DNA of 64,000 nucleotides, from contig CAWEUK010000002.1 in the NCBI GenBank assembly GCA_963812245.1, positions 2,126,203 through 2,190,202 of the forward strand, given 5' to 3'. A program made the translations under genes and the position numbers. Source of the stretch: Salsipaludibacter sp963812245 (GTDB lineage: Bacteria; Actinomycetota; Nitriliruptoria; Nitriliruptorales; Nitriliruptoraceae). Position 1 is the first letter of the stretch; each line of letters begins with the position of its first letter. Under the pieces are notes generated by a model. It was not told where the DNA came from, searched no databases, and saw only the letters and a program-made list of their open reading frames with translations. Shown piece after piece: positions 7,304 through 15,922 of this stretch.

Positions 7304-9343
7304 TCACGATCCGCCCTGGCGACGACGCAAGGTGTCGCGCCACAGCACCAGGATGCGCCCCGGTCGTCCCAGCCGACGTCCGAACGAATCCACCAGGACG
7401 TCCACCTCCGGGACCCGCGTCACCAGCGCCGCCACGACGTAGGCCATGCCGGTGGCGGCGGTTGCGAGCACGCCCGCGACGAGCCCGGGCATGGGGGCCA
7501 CCACCTGCCGAATGGCGATCCCCGTGGCCAGGCCCACCACCGCCGGGATGACCAGTCGGCCACGGGTGGAACCGGCTGCACGTGGCACCATCCCGGTTCG
7601 GGTCACCACGACCCTGCGCAGTGCCCGCCACTCGACCCAGGCACCCACGCCGGCGCCTGCCGCCAGTCCCACGGCCCCCAGGCGCAGCGGTCCCGCTCCC
7701 TCCGAGGAGCGAAGGGCGGCGGGAACGGGTCGCAAGGTCGGCAGCGAGCCGGGATCCAGCAGGGTGATCGAGCCGTCGACGATGCCGAACCGATCCAGCT
7801 GCAGCATCAGCAACGTGCCCACGACGATCGAGACGGTCACGCGCATGACCGAGATCCTGGCCGGCGACCTGGTGTCGCCCAGGCCGTAGAGCAGGGACTG
7901 CAACAGGCGCGACGACGTCGTCGCCACCAGGCCGATCGAGAAGGTGCCAAGGACCAGCCACACCGCCTGGGCCACCTGGGCATCGAAGGCACCCGTGCCC
8001 CACAGCGCACCGACCAGGAGGTCGCCGACCGCCAGGTAGATGACGGTCGAACCGGCCACCCAGAACCCCACCCGGCCCAGGCCGTCGTCGATGCGGTGGG
8101 ACAGCGACGTGACGTCGCCGGAATCCATGGAGGACAGGTCGGGCAGCTCGGCCGCGGCGATGCTCATGCCGAACAGCGAGACCGGCAACAGGTACAGCTG
8201 TTGGGAGTAGTAGAGCAACGACACGGCACCGGTCGCCAGCAGCGACGCCAGCAGGACGTCGACGTAGGTCGCCAGTTGGACGACGCCTCGACCTGCGATC
8301 ACCGGCCCGGCCGCACGCATCACCTGGCGTACGCCCGGGATCGATCGGGACAGGCTGGGGCGAAGGCCGGGTTCGAGGCGCATGACCGAGGGCACCTGGA
8401 TCAGCAACTGGGCCAGACCTCCGACCAGCGTGCCGATCGCCAGTGCAACGGCCAGCTGCTGCAGCTGGGAGTCGGTGGCCCCGATCGGGGTCCAGCGATC
8501 CGGCAGCAGGATCATGGCCCCGATGACCAACGCCGCGATCTGCACCAGGTTCCACACCACCGGTGCCACGTAGGACAGGAAGAAGCGGCGGTGGGAGTTG
8601 AGGACGCCCAGGCACCACGCCGACAGCACCAGCAACCCGATGCCCGGGCTGACGATCTGCATCAACTGCACGGTCAGGTCGCGTTTGGGCCCCTCGAACC
8701 CGGGCGCGACGATGGTGGCCAGCGGCGCGGCGAACACGACCGCGAACAACGACACCGCGCCTGCGATGACGGCCAGCAGGCCGAGCACGGCCCCGGCGAC
8801 CTTGCTGGCCTCCTCGTGACGGTCCTGGTCGATCAGCCTGGTGTAGACCGGGATGAAGGACGCCGACAGCACGCCCTCGCCGAGCAGGTTCTGCATCATG
8901 TTGGGGATGCGGAAGGCCACGTTGAAGGCATCGGCGATGCCGCTGGCCCCGAAGTAGTTGCCGAACACGCGTGTGCGCACCAGGCCGGACAGGCGCGAGA
9001 CCAGGATGCCCGCGGCCACGAGGTTGGAGCCGCGACGATCCGACTGTGGACCAACCGTGCTGGAGGCCGCCGCCGTCAACCTCCCATCCGCTCCCGTCAC
9101 GAGGGGCGCTGACTCATCGTTCGCCGCCCCGGGGGGCGCAGCCCCATCACCCGCTGAGCCCGCACCCGCCGGCCCATCGGATGCCGCCCCATCGGCAGCC
9201 GCCCCATCGGCAACCGCCCCATCGGCAACCGCCCCATCGGCCGCCGCCCCATCGGATGCTGGCTCATGAGGTGCCGGATCGGCGCCTGCTGTGGCCTCGC
9301 CGGGGTCGCGCGGGGTGGACCCCGTGCCGTCCGCAGTGGTCAT
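7304..9343 (-). CDS. murJ: Lipid II flippase MurJ (MviN family) with long acidic repeat N-terminus
   Basis: 679 aa, with about 14 membrane segments predicted from the hydrophobic blocks. It moves lipid-linked peptidoglycan precursor across the membrane. After about 105 residues of Ala/Asp/Gly-rich sequence the MviN signature starts: LVAAGILVSRLSGLVRTRVFG, then FRIPNMMQNLLGEGVLSASFIPVY. The N-terminal DGA repeats come from a 15-bp tandem DNA repeat and are not part of the usual fold. The start overlaps the stop of the exonuclease gene. Confidence 0.92.
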   Translation of the reverse strand: MTTADGTGSTPRDPGEATAGADPAPHEPASDGAAADGAVADGAVADGAAADGAASDGPAGAGSAGDGAAPPGAANDESAPLVTGADGRLTAAASSTVGPQSDRRGSNLVAAGILVSRLSGLVRTRVFGNYFGASGIADAFNVAFRIPNMMQNLLGEGVLSASFIPVYTRLIDQDRHEEASKVAGAVLGLLAVIAGAVSLFAVVFAAPLATIVAPGFEGPKRDLTVQLMQIVSPGIGLLVLSAWCLGVLNSHRRFFLSYVAPVVWNLVQIAALVIGAMILLPDRWTPIGATDSQLQQLAVALAIGTLVGGLAQLLIQVPSVMRLEPGLRPSLSRSIPGVRQVMRAAGPVIAGRGVVQLATYVDVLLASLLATGAVSLLYYSQQLYLLPVSLFGMSIAAAELPDLSSMDSGDVTSLSHRIDDGLGRVGFWVAGSTVIYLAVGDLLVGALWGTGAFDAQVAQAVWLVLGTFSIGLVATTSSRLLQSLLYGLGDTRSPARISVMRVTVSIVVGTLLMLQLDRFGIVDGSITLLDPGSLPTLRPVPAALRSSEGAGPLRLGAVGLAAGAGVGAWVEWRALRRVVVTRTGMVPRAAGSTRGRLVIPAVVGLATGIAIRQVVAPMPGLVAGVLATAATGMAYVVAALVTRVPEVDVLVDSFGRRLGRPGRILVLWRDTLRRRQGGS
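9172..9258 (-). repeat. 15-bp tandem repeat inside murJ
   Basis: About six near-identical copies of a unit containing GCCCCATCGG. They encode ADGA/VADGA-type peptides in the non-conserved N-terminus of MurJ. The unit length keeps frame, so the copy number can vary without breaking the gene. Confidence 0.85.
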
Positions 9344-10218
9344 GACGCGTCGTCGCCGCCCCCGGGCAACGAGTCGCGCACGTCCCAGTCGAGGTCGTTG
9401 AAGAAGTCCACGGCCGTGGCTGGCACGCCCCGGTGGCGAAGGTCGTCCAGCTCGCAGGCAAGGTCCACGTCCAGGTCCAGTCGTGCCAGTCGTCGATACA
9501 ACATCGCGTCGCTGCGGTGTTCGGCCAGGGTCGAGGCCAGGCGCGCTGCCCCCCGCACCGAGACCTCCCAGTCATCGACGTCGTCGGGCACCGACTCGAG
9601 GTCGCCGTAGTGCGACAACACCGCCGCCGTGGACTTGGCGCCCCAGCCGGGCAGTCCCGGAATGCCGTCGGCGGTGTCGCCAACCAGGGCGAGGTAGTCC
9701 GGCACGGACACCGGCGGCACTCCCAACCGTTCCACGACGCCGTCGTGGTCGAATTCGCGTCGGCGCATGCGATCCACCTGGACCACGCGCTGGCCGGACA
9801 CGACCTGGCCCAGGTCCTTGTCCGGTGTCATGATCCGCACCTGGTCCACCTCGTCGGCCCAGCGGACGGCACCGGTGGCCAGGGCATCGTCGGCCTCGTA
9901 GGTGTCCATGGACCAGACCGTGATCCCCAGCGCCGTGACCGCCTCCTCGACCAGGTCGAACTGGGCCAGGAGTTCCGCCTCGATGCCGCTGCCGTCCTTG
10001 TAGGCCGGGAAGACCTCGTTGCGCCATGACTCGATCGGGTTGTCGAAGGCGATGGCCAGGTGTGTGACCGCCTCGTCGGGGTCGGCCAGCAGCGCCAACA
10101 TCGAGCGCGCCACGCCGACCGTGGCCTTGACGTCACGACCCTGGGCGGTCCGCGACGGACCGGGACTGAAGTGGGCACGGAACAATTCGAACGTGCCGTC
10201 AACGAGGTGCAGTCGCAC
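9340..10218 (-). CDS. Stand-alone 5'-3' exonuclease (FEN/PolA N-domain type)
   Basis: About 292 aa, resembling the 5' nuclease domain of DNA polymerase I. LHLVDGTFELFRAHFS carries the first metal-binding Asp, MDTYEADDALAT the acidic cluster, and MTPDKDLGQVV another. The H3TH part is DYLALVGDTADGIPGLPGWGAKSTAAVLSHYG. GTG 10218 was chosen because it begins exactly at the conserved first strand; an upstream start at 10359 would add unlikely Arg-rich sequence. The last codons overlap the murJ start (ATGA). The role is likely RNA primer or flap removal. Confidence 0.85.
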   Translation of the reverse strand: MRLHLVDGTFELFRAHFSPGPSRTAQGRDVKATVGVARSMLALLADPDEAVTHLAIAFDNPIESWRNEVFPAYKDGSGIEAELLAQFDLVEEAVTALGITVWSMDTYEADDALATGAVRWADEVDQVRIMTPDKDLGQVVSGQRVVQVDRMRRREFDHDGVVERLGVPPVSVPDYLALVGDTADGIPGLPGWGAKSTAAVLSHYGDLESVPDDVDDWEVSVRGAARLASTLAEHRSDAMLYRRLARLDLDVDLACELDDLRHRGVPATAVDFFNDLDWDVRDSLPGGGDDAS

Positions 10219-10423
10219 GACGGTGCCCCTTTGTCCGATGGCGAGGAAGTCGCGACGGCGGCCCACGGTCGCCGCCCGGCATGGTCGCCGCGGCATCGTC
10301 CCGACGGCGTGGCGCGACCTTACTCCGCCGTGCCCGGCGGTGACGCGGCCGACCGGCATGCCGGCCGCGACCGCGACACCATGCCTGCCGAGGCGTCACA
10401 CGGCGCGGATAGGGTCACTGCCG

Positions 10424-11209
10424 ATGTCTGGACTGACGCCTGCTCCACGCGACCCGGGGCCCGTGCGCTGGGCACTGCCACCTGCCACGACGGCAGATGG
10501 CAACGACGTGGTCGGTGTCGGTGCCGACCTCGATCCTGCCACCATGGTTGCGGCCTACCGCGGCGGGATCTTCCCGTGGCCCCACGACGACCTGCCGCTG
10601 CCGTGGTTCTCGCCTGACCCCCGCGCCGTCATCGCATGTGGCACCGTGCACGTCTCGCGATCGTTGCGGCGCACCCTGCGTCGGAGTGGCTGGACGACAA
10701 CTGTCGATCGGGCGTCACGCGACGTCGTCGACGGATGCCGTGATCGACCGGGGGAGGGGACCTGGATCACCGACGAGATGGTGGCCGCCTACGGACGACT
10801 GTTCGACCTGGGGTGGGCGCACACGGTCGAGGTGTGGGACGGCGACCGCCTGGTCGGGGGCATCCATGGGCTGCTGGTCGGCGGGTTCTTCACGGGTGAG
10901 TCCATGTTCCATCGGGTCCGAGATGCCTCCAAGGTGGCGTTGCTCGACCTGGTCGACCGGATCGCCGAGGCCGGCGGCGTCGGCGCTCGACGCCCAACTG
11001 ATGACGCCGCACCTGCAGAGCCTTGGCGCGCAGGAGTGGCCACGTCGCCACTTCCTCGACGTGTTGGACAGGTTCGCGACGACGACGTCCGGTTGGTCAC
11101 CGACCGCTGGCCGGTCGCCCGCCTGGCCACGCCCACCCCACCCCGGAACCCCGGCGTCGTGGCCCGCGATGCCGAGGTCCACGCGCCGGCGGATGCAGCC
11201 CGGGACTGA
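10424..11209 (+). CDS. aat: Leucyl/phenylalanyl-tRNA-protein transferase, frameshifted
   Basis: Adds Leu or Phe to proteins with basic N-termini, making N-end-rule substrates for ClpS. AAYRGGIFPWPHDDLPLPWFSPDPRAV, TWITDEMVAAYG and GGIHGLLVGGFFTGESMF are family motifs. Near 10985 the frame breaks. The expected LDAQLMTPHLQSLG is read one base later, consistent with one extra G in GTCGGCGCTC. A second indel in the GACGACGACG run near 11085 would return to the first frame and its stop at 11209; otherwise the second frame has no stop before ahcY. Two sequence errors are the likely cause. Confidence 0.8.
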   Translation: MSGLTPAPRDPGPVRWALPPATTADGNDVVGVGADLDPATMVAAYRGGIFPWPHDDLPLPWFSPDPRAVIACGTVHVSRSLRRTLRRSGWTTTVDRASRDVVDGCRDRPGEGTWITDEMVAAYGRLFDLGWAHTVEVWDGDRLVGGIHGLLVGGFFTGESMFHRVRDASKVALLDLVDRIAEAGGVGARRPTDDAAPAEPWRAGVATSPLPRRVGQVRDDDVRLVTDRWPVARLATPTPPRNPGVVARDAEVHAPADAARD

Positions 11210-11366
11210 CCGAACGTCACCACTGCCTCGTGGTCCTGCCACCCACCCGGACGCTACGATGGACGCGCCAGCCGAGTCCGGCACCGGCCCTCCCAACGCG
11301 CACGATCCCGGCGACCGCATTCGGCCGTCCGAGGGGGTCGTCGTCGACGCAACGCAAGGCTGCCAA

Positions 11367-12677
11367 GTGACTGCTTCCACGTTCTCAACCGATGGTGACT
11401 TCAAGGTTCGCGACATCGATCTGGCCGCGTCCGGCCGGACCGCGATCGGGTTGGCCGAGAAGGAGATGCCGGGCCTGATGGCGCTGCGTGACCGGTTCGC
11501 CGGCCAGGAGCCGTTGGCGGGTGCCCGCATCGCCGGCTGCCTGCACATGACCATCCAGACGGCCGTCCTGATCGAGACGCTGCAGGCGCTGGGCGCCGAC
11601 GTCCGCTGGTCATCGTGCAACATCTTCTCGACCGAGGACCACGCTGCTGCCGCTGTCGCCGCTGCCGGCACCCCGGTGTTCGCCTGGAAGGGCGAGACCG
11701 AGGAGGAGTACGAGTGGTGCGTCGAGCAGACCCTGGACTGGGGCGACGGCAAGGGCCCGAACCTCCTCCTGGACGACGGCGGCGACCTCACCGCGATGGT
11801 CCACGACAGCTTCTCGGAGCTGATTCCCGACATCCTCGGGGTGTCGGAGGAGACCACGACCGGCATCAAGACGCTGCGCCAGTACCAGAAGGCCGGCACG
11901 CTGTCGATGCCGGCCATCAACGTCAACGACTCGGTCACCAAGTCCAAGTTCGACAACCTGTACGGCTGCCGTGAGTCCCTCATCGACGGCATCAAGCGCG
12001 CGACCGACGTGATGATCGCCGGCAAGCGGGCCGTGGTCTGCGGCTACGGCGACGTCGGCAAGGGCTGCGTCCAGGCCCTGTCCGGCATGGGTGCGACCGT
12101 GTACGTCACCGAGGTCGACCCGATCAATGCGCTCCAGGCGGCCATGGAGGGCTATCGCGTGGTGCTGCTCGACGACGTCATCGAGGACGTGGACATCGTC
12201 ATCACCGCGACGGGCAACGACGACATCCTCACGATCGACGACATGCTCAAGCTCAAGGACCACGCGATCGTGGGCAACATCGGCCACTTCGACACCGAGA
12301 TCCAGACCAGTGCGCTGCGCGAGTTCGAGTGGACCAGCGTGAAGCCCCAGGTGGACCTCGTCCACCTCCCCAACGACCGCAGCATCATCCTGCTGGCCGA
12401 GGGTCGCCTGCTCAACCTCGGCTGCGCAACGGGCCACAGCTCGTTCGTGATGTCGACCTCCTTCACCAACCAGGTGCTCGCCCAGCTCGAGCTGTGGAAC
12501 AACCACGTCGACTACAAGAACGAGGTCTACGTCCTGCCCAAGCACCTCGACGAGGAGGTGGCCCGTCTGCACCTGGAGAAGGTCGGCGCGAAGTTGACCG
12601 TGCTCACCGACTCGCAGGCCGAGTACCTGGGCGTGGACGTCGACGGCCCGTACAAGGACGACAGCTACCGCTACTGA
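11367..12677 (+). CDS. ahcY: Adenosylhomocysteinase
   Basis: 436 aa. It hydrolyses S-adenosylhomocysteine to adenosine and homocysteine, closing the methyl cycle. The N-domain motif is CLHMTIQTAVLIETL and the catalytic stretch is NVNDSVTKSKFDNLYGCRES. The NAD site is VCGYGDVGKGCVQALSG, followed by NIGHFDTEI and the C-terminal KNEVYVLPKHLDEEVA. The 40-residue insert of some bacterial enzymes is absent. It starts with GTG. Its adenosine product could be used by the kinase at 21.9-22.8 kb. No SAH riboswitch was recognised in the leader. Confidence 0.95.
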   Translation: MTASTFSTDGDFKVRDIDLAASGRTAIGLAEKEMPGLMALRDRFAGQEPLAGARIAGCLHMTIQTAVLIETLQALGADVRWSSCNIFSTEDHAAAAVAAAGTPVFAWKGETEEEYEWCVEQTLDWGDGKGPNLLLDDGGDLTAMVHDSFSELIPDILGVSEETTTGIKTLRQYQKAGTLSMPAINVNDSVTKSKFDNLYGCRESLIDGIKRATDVMIAGKRAVVCGYGDVGKGCVQALSGMGATVYVTEVDPINALQAAMEGYRVVLLDDVIEDVDIVITATGNDDILTIDDMLKLKDHAIVGNIGHFDTEIQTSALREFEWTSVKPQVDLVHLPNDRSIILLAEGRLLNLGCATGHSSFVMSTSFTNQVLAQLELWNNHVDYKNEVYVLPKHLDEEVARLHLEKVGAKLTVLTDSQAEYLGVDVDGPYKDDSYRY

Positions 12678-12848
12678 CCGCTGCAGTCCGGGGCTGACCG
12701 GACCCGCAGCACCGCAAACGGCCGTCGACGGCACCAGCCGCGGCGGTCGTTTCGCGGCGCCACCACTCGACCCCGATCTGGTTGACTGTGCGCCAACCAT
12801 CGTTCAGCACGCCAGCACGCAGCACTCCAGCGACCAAGGGCCCCGATC

Positions 12849-14268
12849 GTGGCTGACTCTTCCAACCAGGACCGCATCCTGCCAAAGGGCTGGAGCGAGT
12901 CCGACCGCTTCGTCCCGCGGGCGTTCGTGCAACCGGTCCTCTCCTTCATGCGCCTGGAGGCCTCCAGCGGCATCCTGATGCTCATCGCGGCCGTCGTTGC
13001 GATCGTGTGGGCGAACTCCCCCCTGGCCGACAGCTACTTCGCACTGTTCAACGCCACCATCGAGCTCGACTTCGGTGGGTTCCACTTCCACCACCTGAGC
13101 GAGTTGACGGTCCAGGAGTGGATCAACGACGCCGCGATGGTGGTCTTCTTCTTCGTCGTGGGCCTCGAGATCAAGCGCGAGGTGACGGTCGGGGAGTTGC
13201 GCGAGCCCAAGGCTGCCGCACTGCCGGCCCTGGGTGCGCTGGGTGGCATGGTCGTGCCGGCCGCCATCTACCTGTTCTTCAACGCCGGGGGAGAGTTCGC
13301 CCACGGCTGGGGAATCCCGATGGCCACGGACATTGCGTTCGCGGTGGGTGTGGTGGCGATGGTCGGTCCCCGCGTGCCGGTGGGTGCCAAGCTGTTCCTG
13401 CTGGCGCTCGCGATCGTGGACGACCTGGGCGCCATCGCAGTGATCGCCTTCGTCTACACCGAGCAGGTGTACTTCGGGTGGCTCGCGGCCGCCGTCATCG
13501 GCCTGGTGGCCGTCGCGTTCATGAGCCGGTCGGGGATCAGGTCGATGCCCGCCTACATCGTGATGGGGGCCCTGGTCTGGCTGTGCATCCTCGAATCCGG
13601 CGTGCACGCCACCATCGCCGGTGTCGCCATGGCGTTCCTGACACCCGGTCCGGTCCCACTACTCACCCAGGCTGTTTCCGGCACGCGCGCGGCGACTGGT
13701 GGACCGCGTCGAGGACTACCTGCCCGACGAGGTCGACGACCTTGCCGACAGCGACCATCACACCACCGAGCGCGTGGAGGCCGTGTTGTCCGACCTGCGT
13801 CGCCTCGCCACGGAGTCGGTCCCGCCTCTCGATCGCCTGGAACTGTCGATCGCACCATGGTCGGCCTACCTCATCGTTCCCGTGTTCGCGCTGGCCAATG
13901 CCGGCGTCGCGATCAGTGCATCCAGCATCTCGGGCTTCACCTCCGACCCGGTCGCCATGGGTGTCGGGCTGGGGTTGTTGGTGGGCAAGGTGGTCGGTGT
14001 CGTCGCCTTCGCATGGCTGGCTGTGCGATTCGGGTTGGGCAAGCTGCCACGCAACACGACCTGGCGCCACATGACCGGCATGGGCCTGCTGGCCGGCATC
14101 GGCTTCACGGTCGCCCTGTTCGTGGCGTCCCTGGCCTTCGACGATGCGGCCGCCACGAGTGCGGCCAAGATCGGCATCTTCGCCGGTTCCATCGTGTCCG
14201 GACTGGCCGGCTTCATCCTGCTGCGGACCGGACCCGACCACTCCGAGCGGGCCAACCTGCCCGGGTGA
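12849..14268 (+). CDS. nhaA: Na+/H+ antiporter NhaA, frameshifted
   Basis: Inner-membrane exchanger that expels Na+ for H+. The first part runs from GTG 12849: ASSGILMLIAAVVAIVWANSP, VVFFFVVGLEIKRE, then the ion-binding double Asp in LAIVDDLGAIAVIAFVY. After FLTPGPVPL, near 13660, the family sequence (LFPARARRLVDRVEDYL, then PLDRLELSIAPWSAYLIVPVFALANAG) continues one base out of frame to TGA 14266-14268. The sequence ACTACTCACCC is the likely site of an extra base. All expected motifs are present across the two frames, so the gene is probably intact in the organism. Confidence 0.85.
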
Positions 14269-14274
14269 CCCCGG

Positions 14275-14308
14275 CCCGGTGCCGGTCGTGGCATCGGCCG
14301 GCACCGGG
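14275..14308 (+). terminator. Hairpin terminator after nhaA
   Basis: Perfect 11-bp arms CCCGGTGCCGG and CCGGCACCGGG around a 12-base loop, starting seven bases after the nhaA stop. No long T run follows, which is usual in high-GC actinobacteria. Confidence 0.65.
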
Positions 14309-14563
14309 TTTCGACACTGCCCGTCGCGTCGTGGTCCAGGGACCTCCCGGGGCTGCACAGCGCACGGACCGCGCATCGGCGACGCGTGGGGCAGTCCTGC
14401 ACGCGATCGCTGCCGCATCCCACTACCATGCTCGTACCACATGGCCGGAGTCGTTCCCAGCGGGGGGCGGCACCACATGCGGGGGGCCGACACGTTCGGA
14501 TTGCCACCGCTCGAATTGCCATAGACCCGCCGGCAGTGCCGCCGGCCACCACAGGAGAACCAG

Positions 14564-15715
14564 ATGAACACCTCCCTTCGCTGGGCTGCCGGCGTCGCCG
14601 CCGCAACCCTCATTCTCGCCGCCTGCGGCGATGCACCGGACGAGGGCTCGTCCGAGTCCGACGCCGCGACCGGATCGGAGATGGCGTCCGAGACCGCGAT
14701 GTCCTCCGAGACCGCCGCCGGGGCCGAGGTCTCGGGCAAGTCGTGCATGATCACCGACACCGGTGGCGTCGACGACCGCTCGTTCAACCAGACCTCCTGG
14801 GAGGGCCTGCAGGAAGGCCAGGACGAGTTCGGCCTCGAGGCCACGCTGCTCGAGTCGACCGCTGAGCCGGACTTCGAGCCCAACATGAACACGTTCCTCG
14901 AGGACGACTGCGACCTGATCGTCACCGTCGGCTTCGCACTTGGCGACACGACCCGCTCGGCCGCCGAGGCCAACCCCGACCAGTTGTTCGCCATCGTGGA
15001 CAACGACTTCGCCGACTTCGACGCGGACGGCAACTTCGTCGCCGACGTCGAGTACGAGAACGTGCGTGAGCTGACCTTCGCAACCGACCAGGCCGCATTC
15101 CTGGCTGGCTACCTGGCCGCGGGCATGACCGAGACCGGCACCGTCGGCACCTACGGCGGCATCGCGTTCCCGACCGTGACGATCTTCATGGACGGCTTCC
15201 TGGCCGGCGTGCGCCACCACAACGCCGAGAACGGCACCGACGTCAACGTCCTGGGCTGGGACGGGGAGAACGGCCAGTTCACCGGCAACTTCGAGTCGCA
15301 GGACGACGGTCGCAACGTGACCGACCAGATGCTGGCCGAAGGCGCCGACATCATCATGCCGGTCGCCGGCCCCGTTGGCCTTGGATCGGCTGCAGCACTC
15401 CAGGAGTCCGCTGCCGACGACATGCTGATCTGGGTTGACAGCGACGGCTACGAGTCCGCCGCCGACTACGGCGAGTTGATGCTGACCTCGGTCCAGAAGA
15501 AGATGGACGTGGCCGTGCTCGACACCGTCGGTCAGGTCGCAAACGATGCATGGGAGGGTGGCCTGTACGTCGGCACGCTCGAGAACGACGGCGTCGGCAT
15601 CGCACCGTTCCACGACTTCGAGGACGCGGTGCCCGACGAACTCAAGACCCAGTTGGAGACGTTGCGCGAGGGCATCATCGCCGGCGACATCTCGACGAAG
15701 TCTGCCGACTACTGA
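14564..15715 (+). CDS. BMP/PnrA-family substrate-binding lipoprotein (purine nucleoside ABC importer)
   Basis: 383 aa with a lipoprotein signal (LILAACGD, lipobox Cys near residue 22) and an acidic Ser/Glu-rich linker. The BMP domain starts at MITDTGGVDDRSFNQTSWEGL and continues with TVGFALGD, TFATDQAAFLAGYLAAGM and VYVGTLENDGVGIAPFHDFE-like closing motifs. Known members bind nucleosides outside the membrane. AGGAG lies seven bases before ATG. The ATPase and two permeases follow, separated by a hairpin that should keep the binding protein in excess. An 18-base GCCGGC hairpin lies just before the ribosome site. Confidence 0.92.
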   Translation: MNTSLRWAAGVAAATLILAACGDAPDEGSSESDAATGSEMASETAMSSETAAGAEVSGKSCMITDTGGVDDRSFNQTSWEGLQEGQDEFGLEATLLESTAEPDFEPNMNTFLEDDCDLIVTVGFALGDTTRSAAEANPDQLFAIVDNDFADFDADGNFVADVEYENVRELTFATDQAAFLAGYLAAGMTETGTVGTYGGIAFPTVTIFMDGFLAGVRHHNAENGTDVNVLGWDGENGQFTGNFESQDDGRNVTDQMLAEGADIIMPVAGPVGLGSAAALQESAADDMLIWVDSDGYESAADYGELMLTSVQKKMDVAVLDTVGQVANDAWEGGLYVGTLENDGVGIAPFHDFEDAVPDELKTQLETLREGIIAGDISTKSADY

Positions 15716-15731
15716 TCGATCCGTAGCACCA

Positions 15732-15763
15732 ACGAGGGGCGACGCCGCGGCGTCGCCCCTCGT
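15732..15763 (+). terminator. Perfect 32-base palindrome after the binding protein gene (attenuator/terminator)
   Basis: ACGAGGGGCGACGCCG is followed directly by its exact reverse complement. It starts 17 bases after the lipoprotein stop and 160 bases before the ATPase start. Its position inside the operon suggests partial termination, raising binding-protein mRNA over the membrane components. Confidence 0.8.
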
Positions 15764-15922
15764 CGTCGTGCGCCCGGGTCGAGCGCAGCGCTGCCGAGAA
15801 TCGTGGCACGAGGAGGCCACTTCTGGTTGGCTCCGTCCACGGACCCACGCACCGCGGGGACCGGCCCGGCCCTGGCGCCGGGCCGGGCGTGACCGGCAGG
15901 CGCGTGTCGATGGAGGTGGCAG

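Noticed and set aside
11210..11366. SAH riboswitch before ahcY
   Set aside because: The conserved SAH-aptamer core could not be found in the leader.
10497..12677. Fusion of Aat C-terminus with AhcY in one 726-codon frame
   Set aside because: The link arises from the indel in aat. The ahcY family start is clear at GTG 11367 and the joining sequence is not protein-like.
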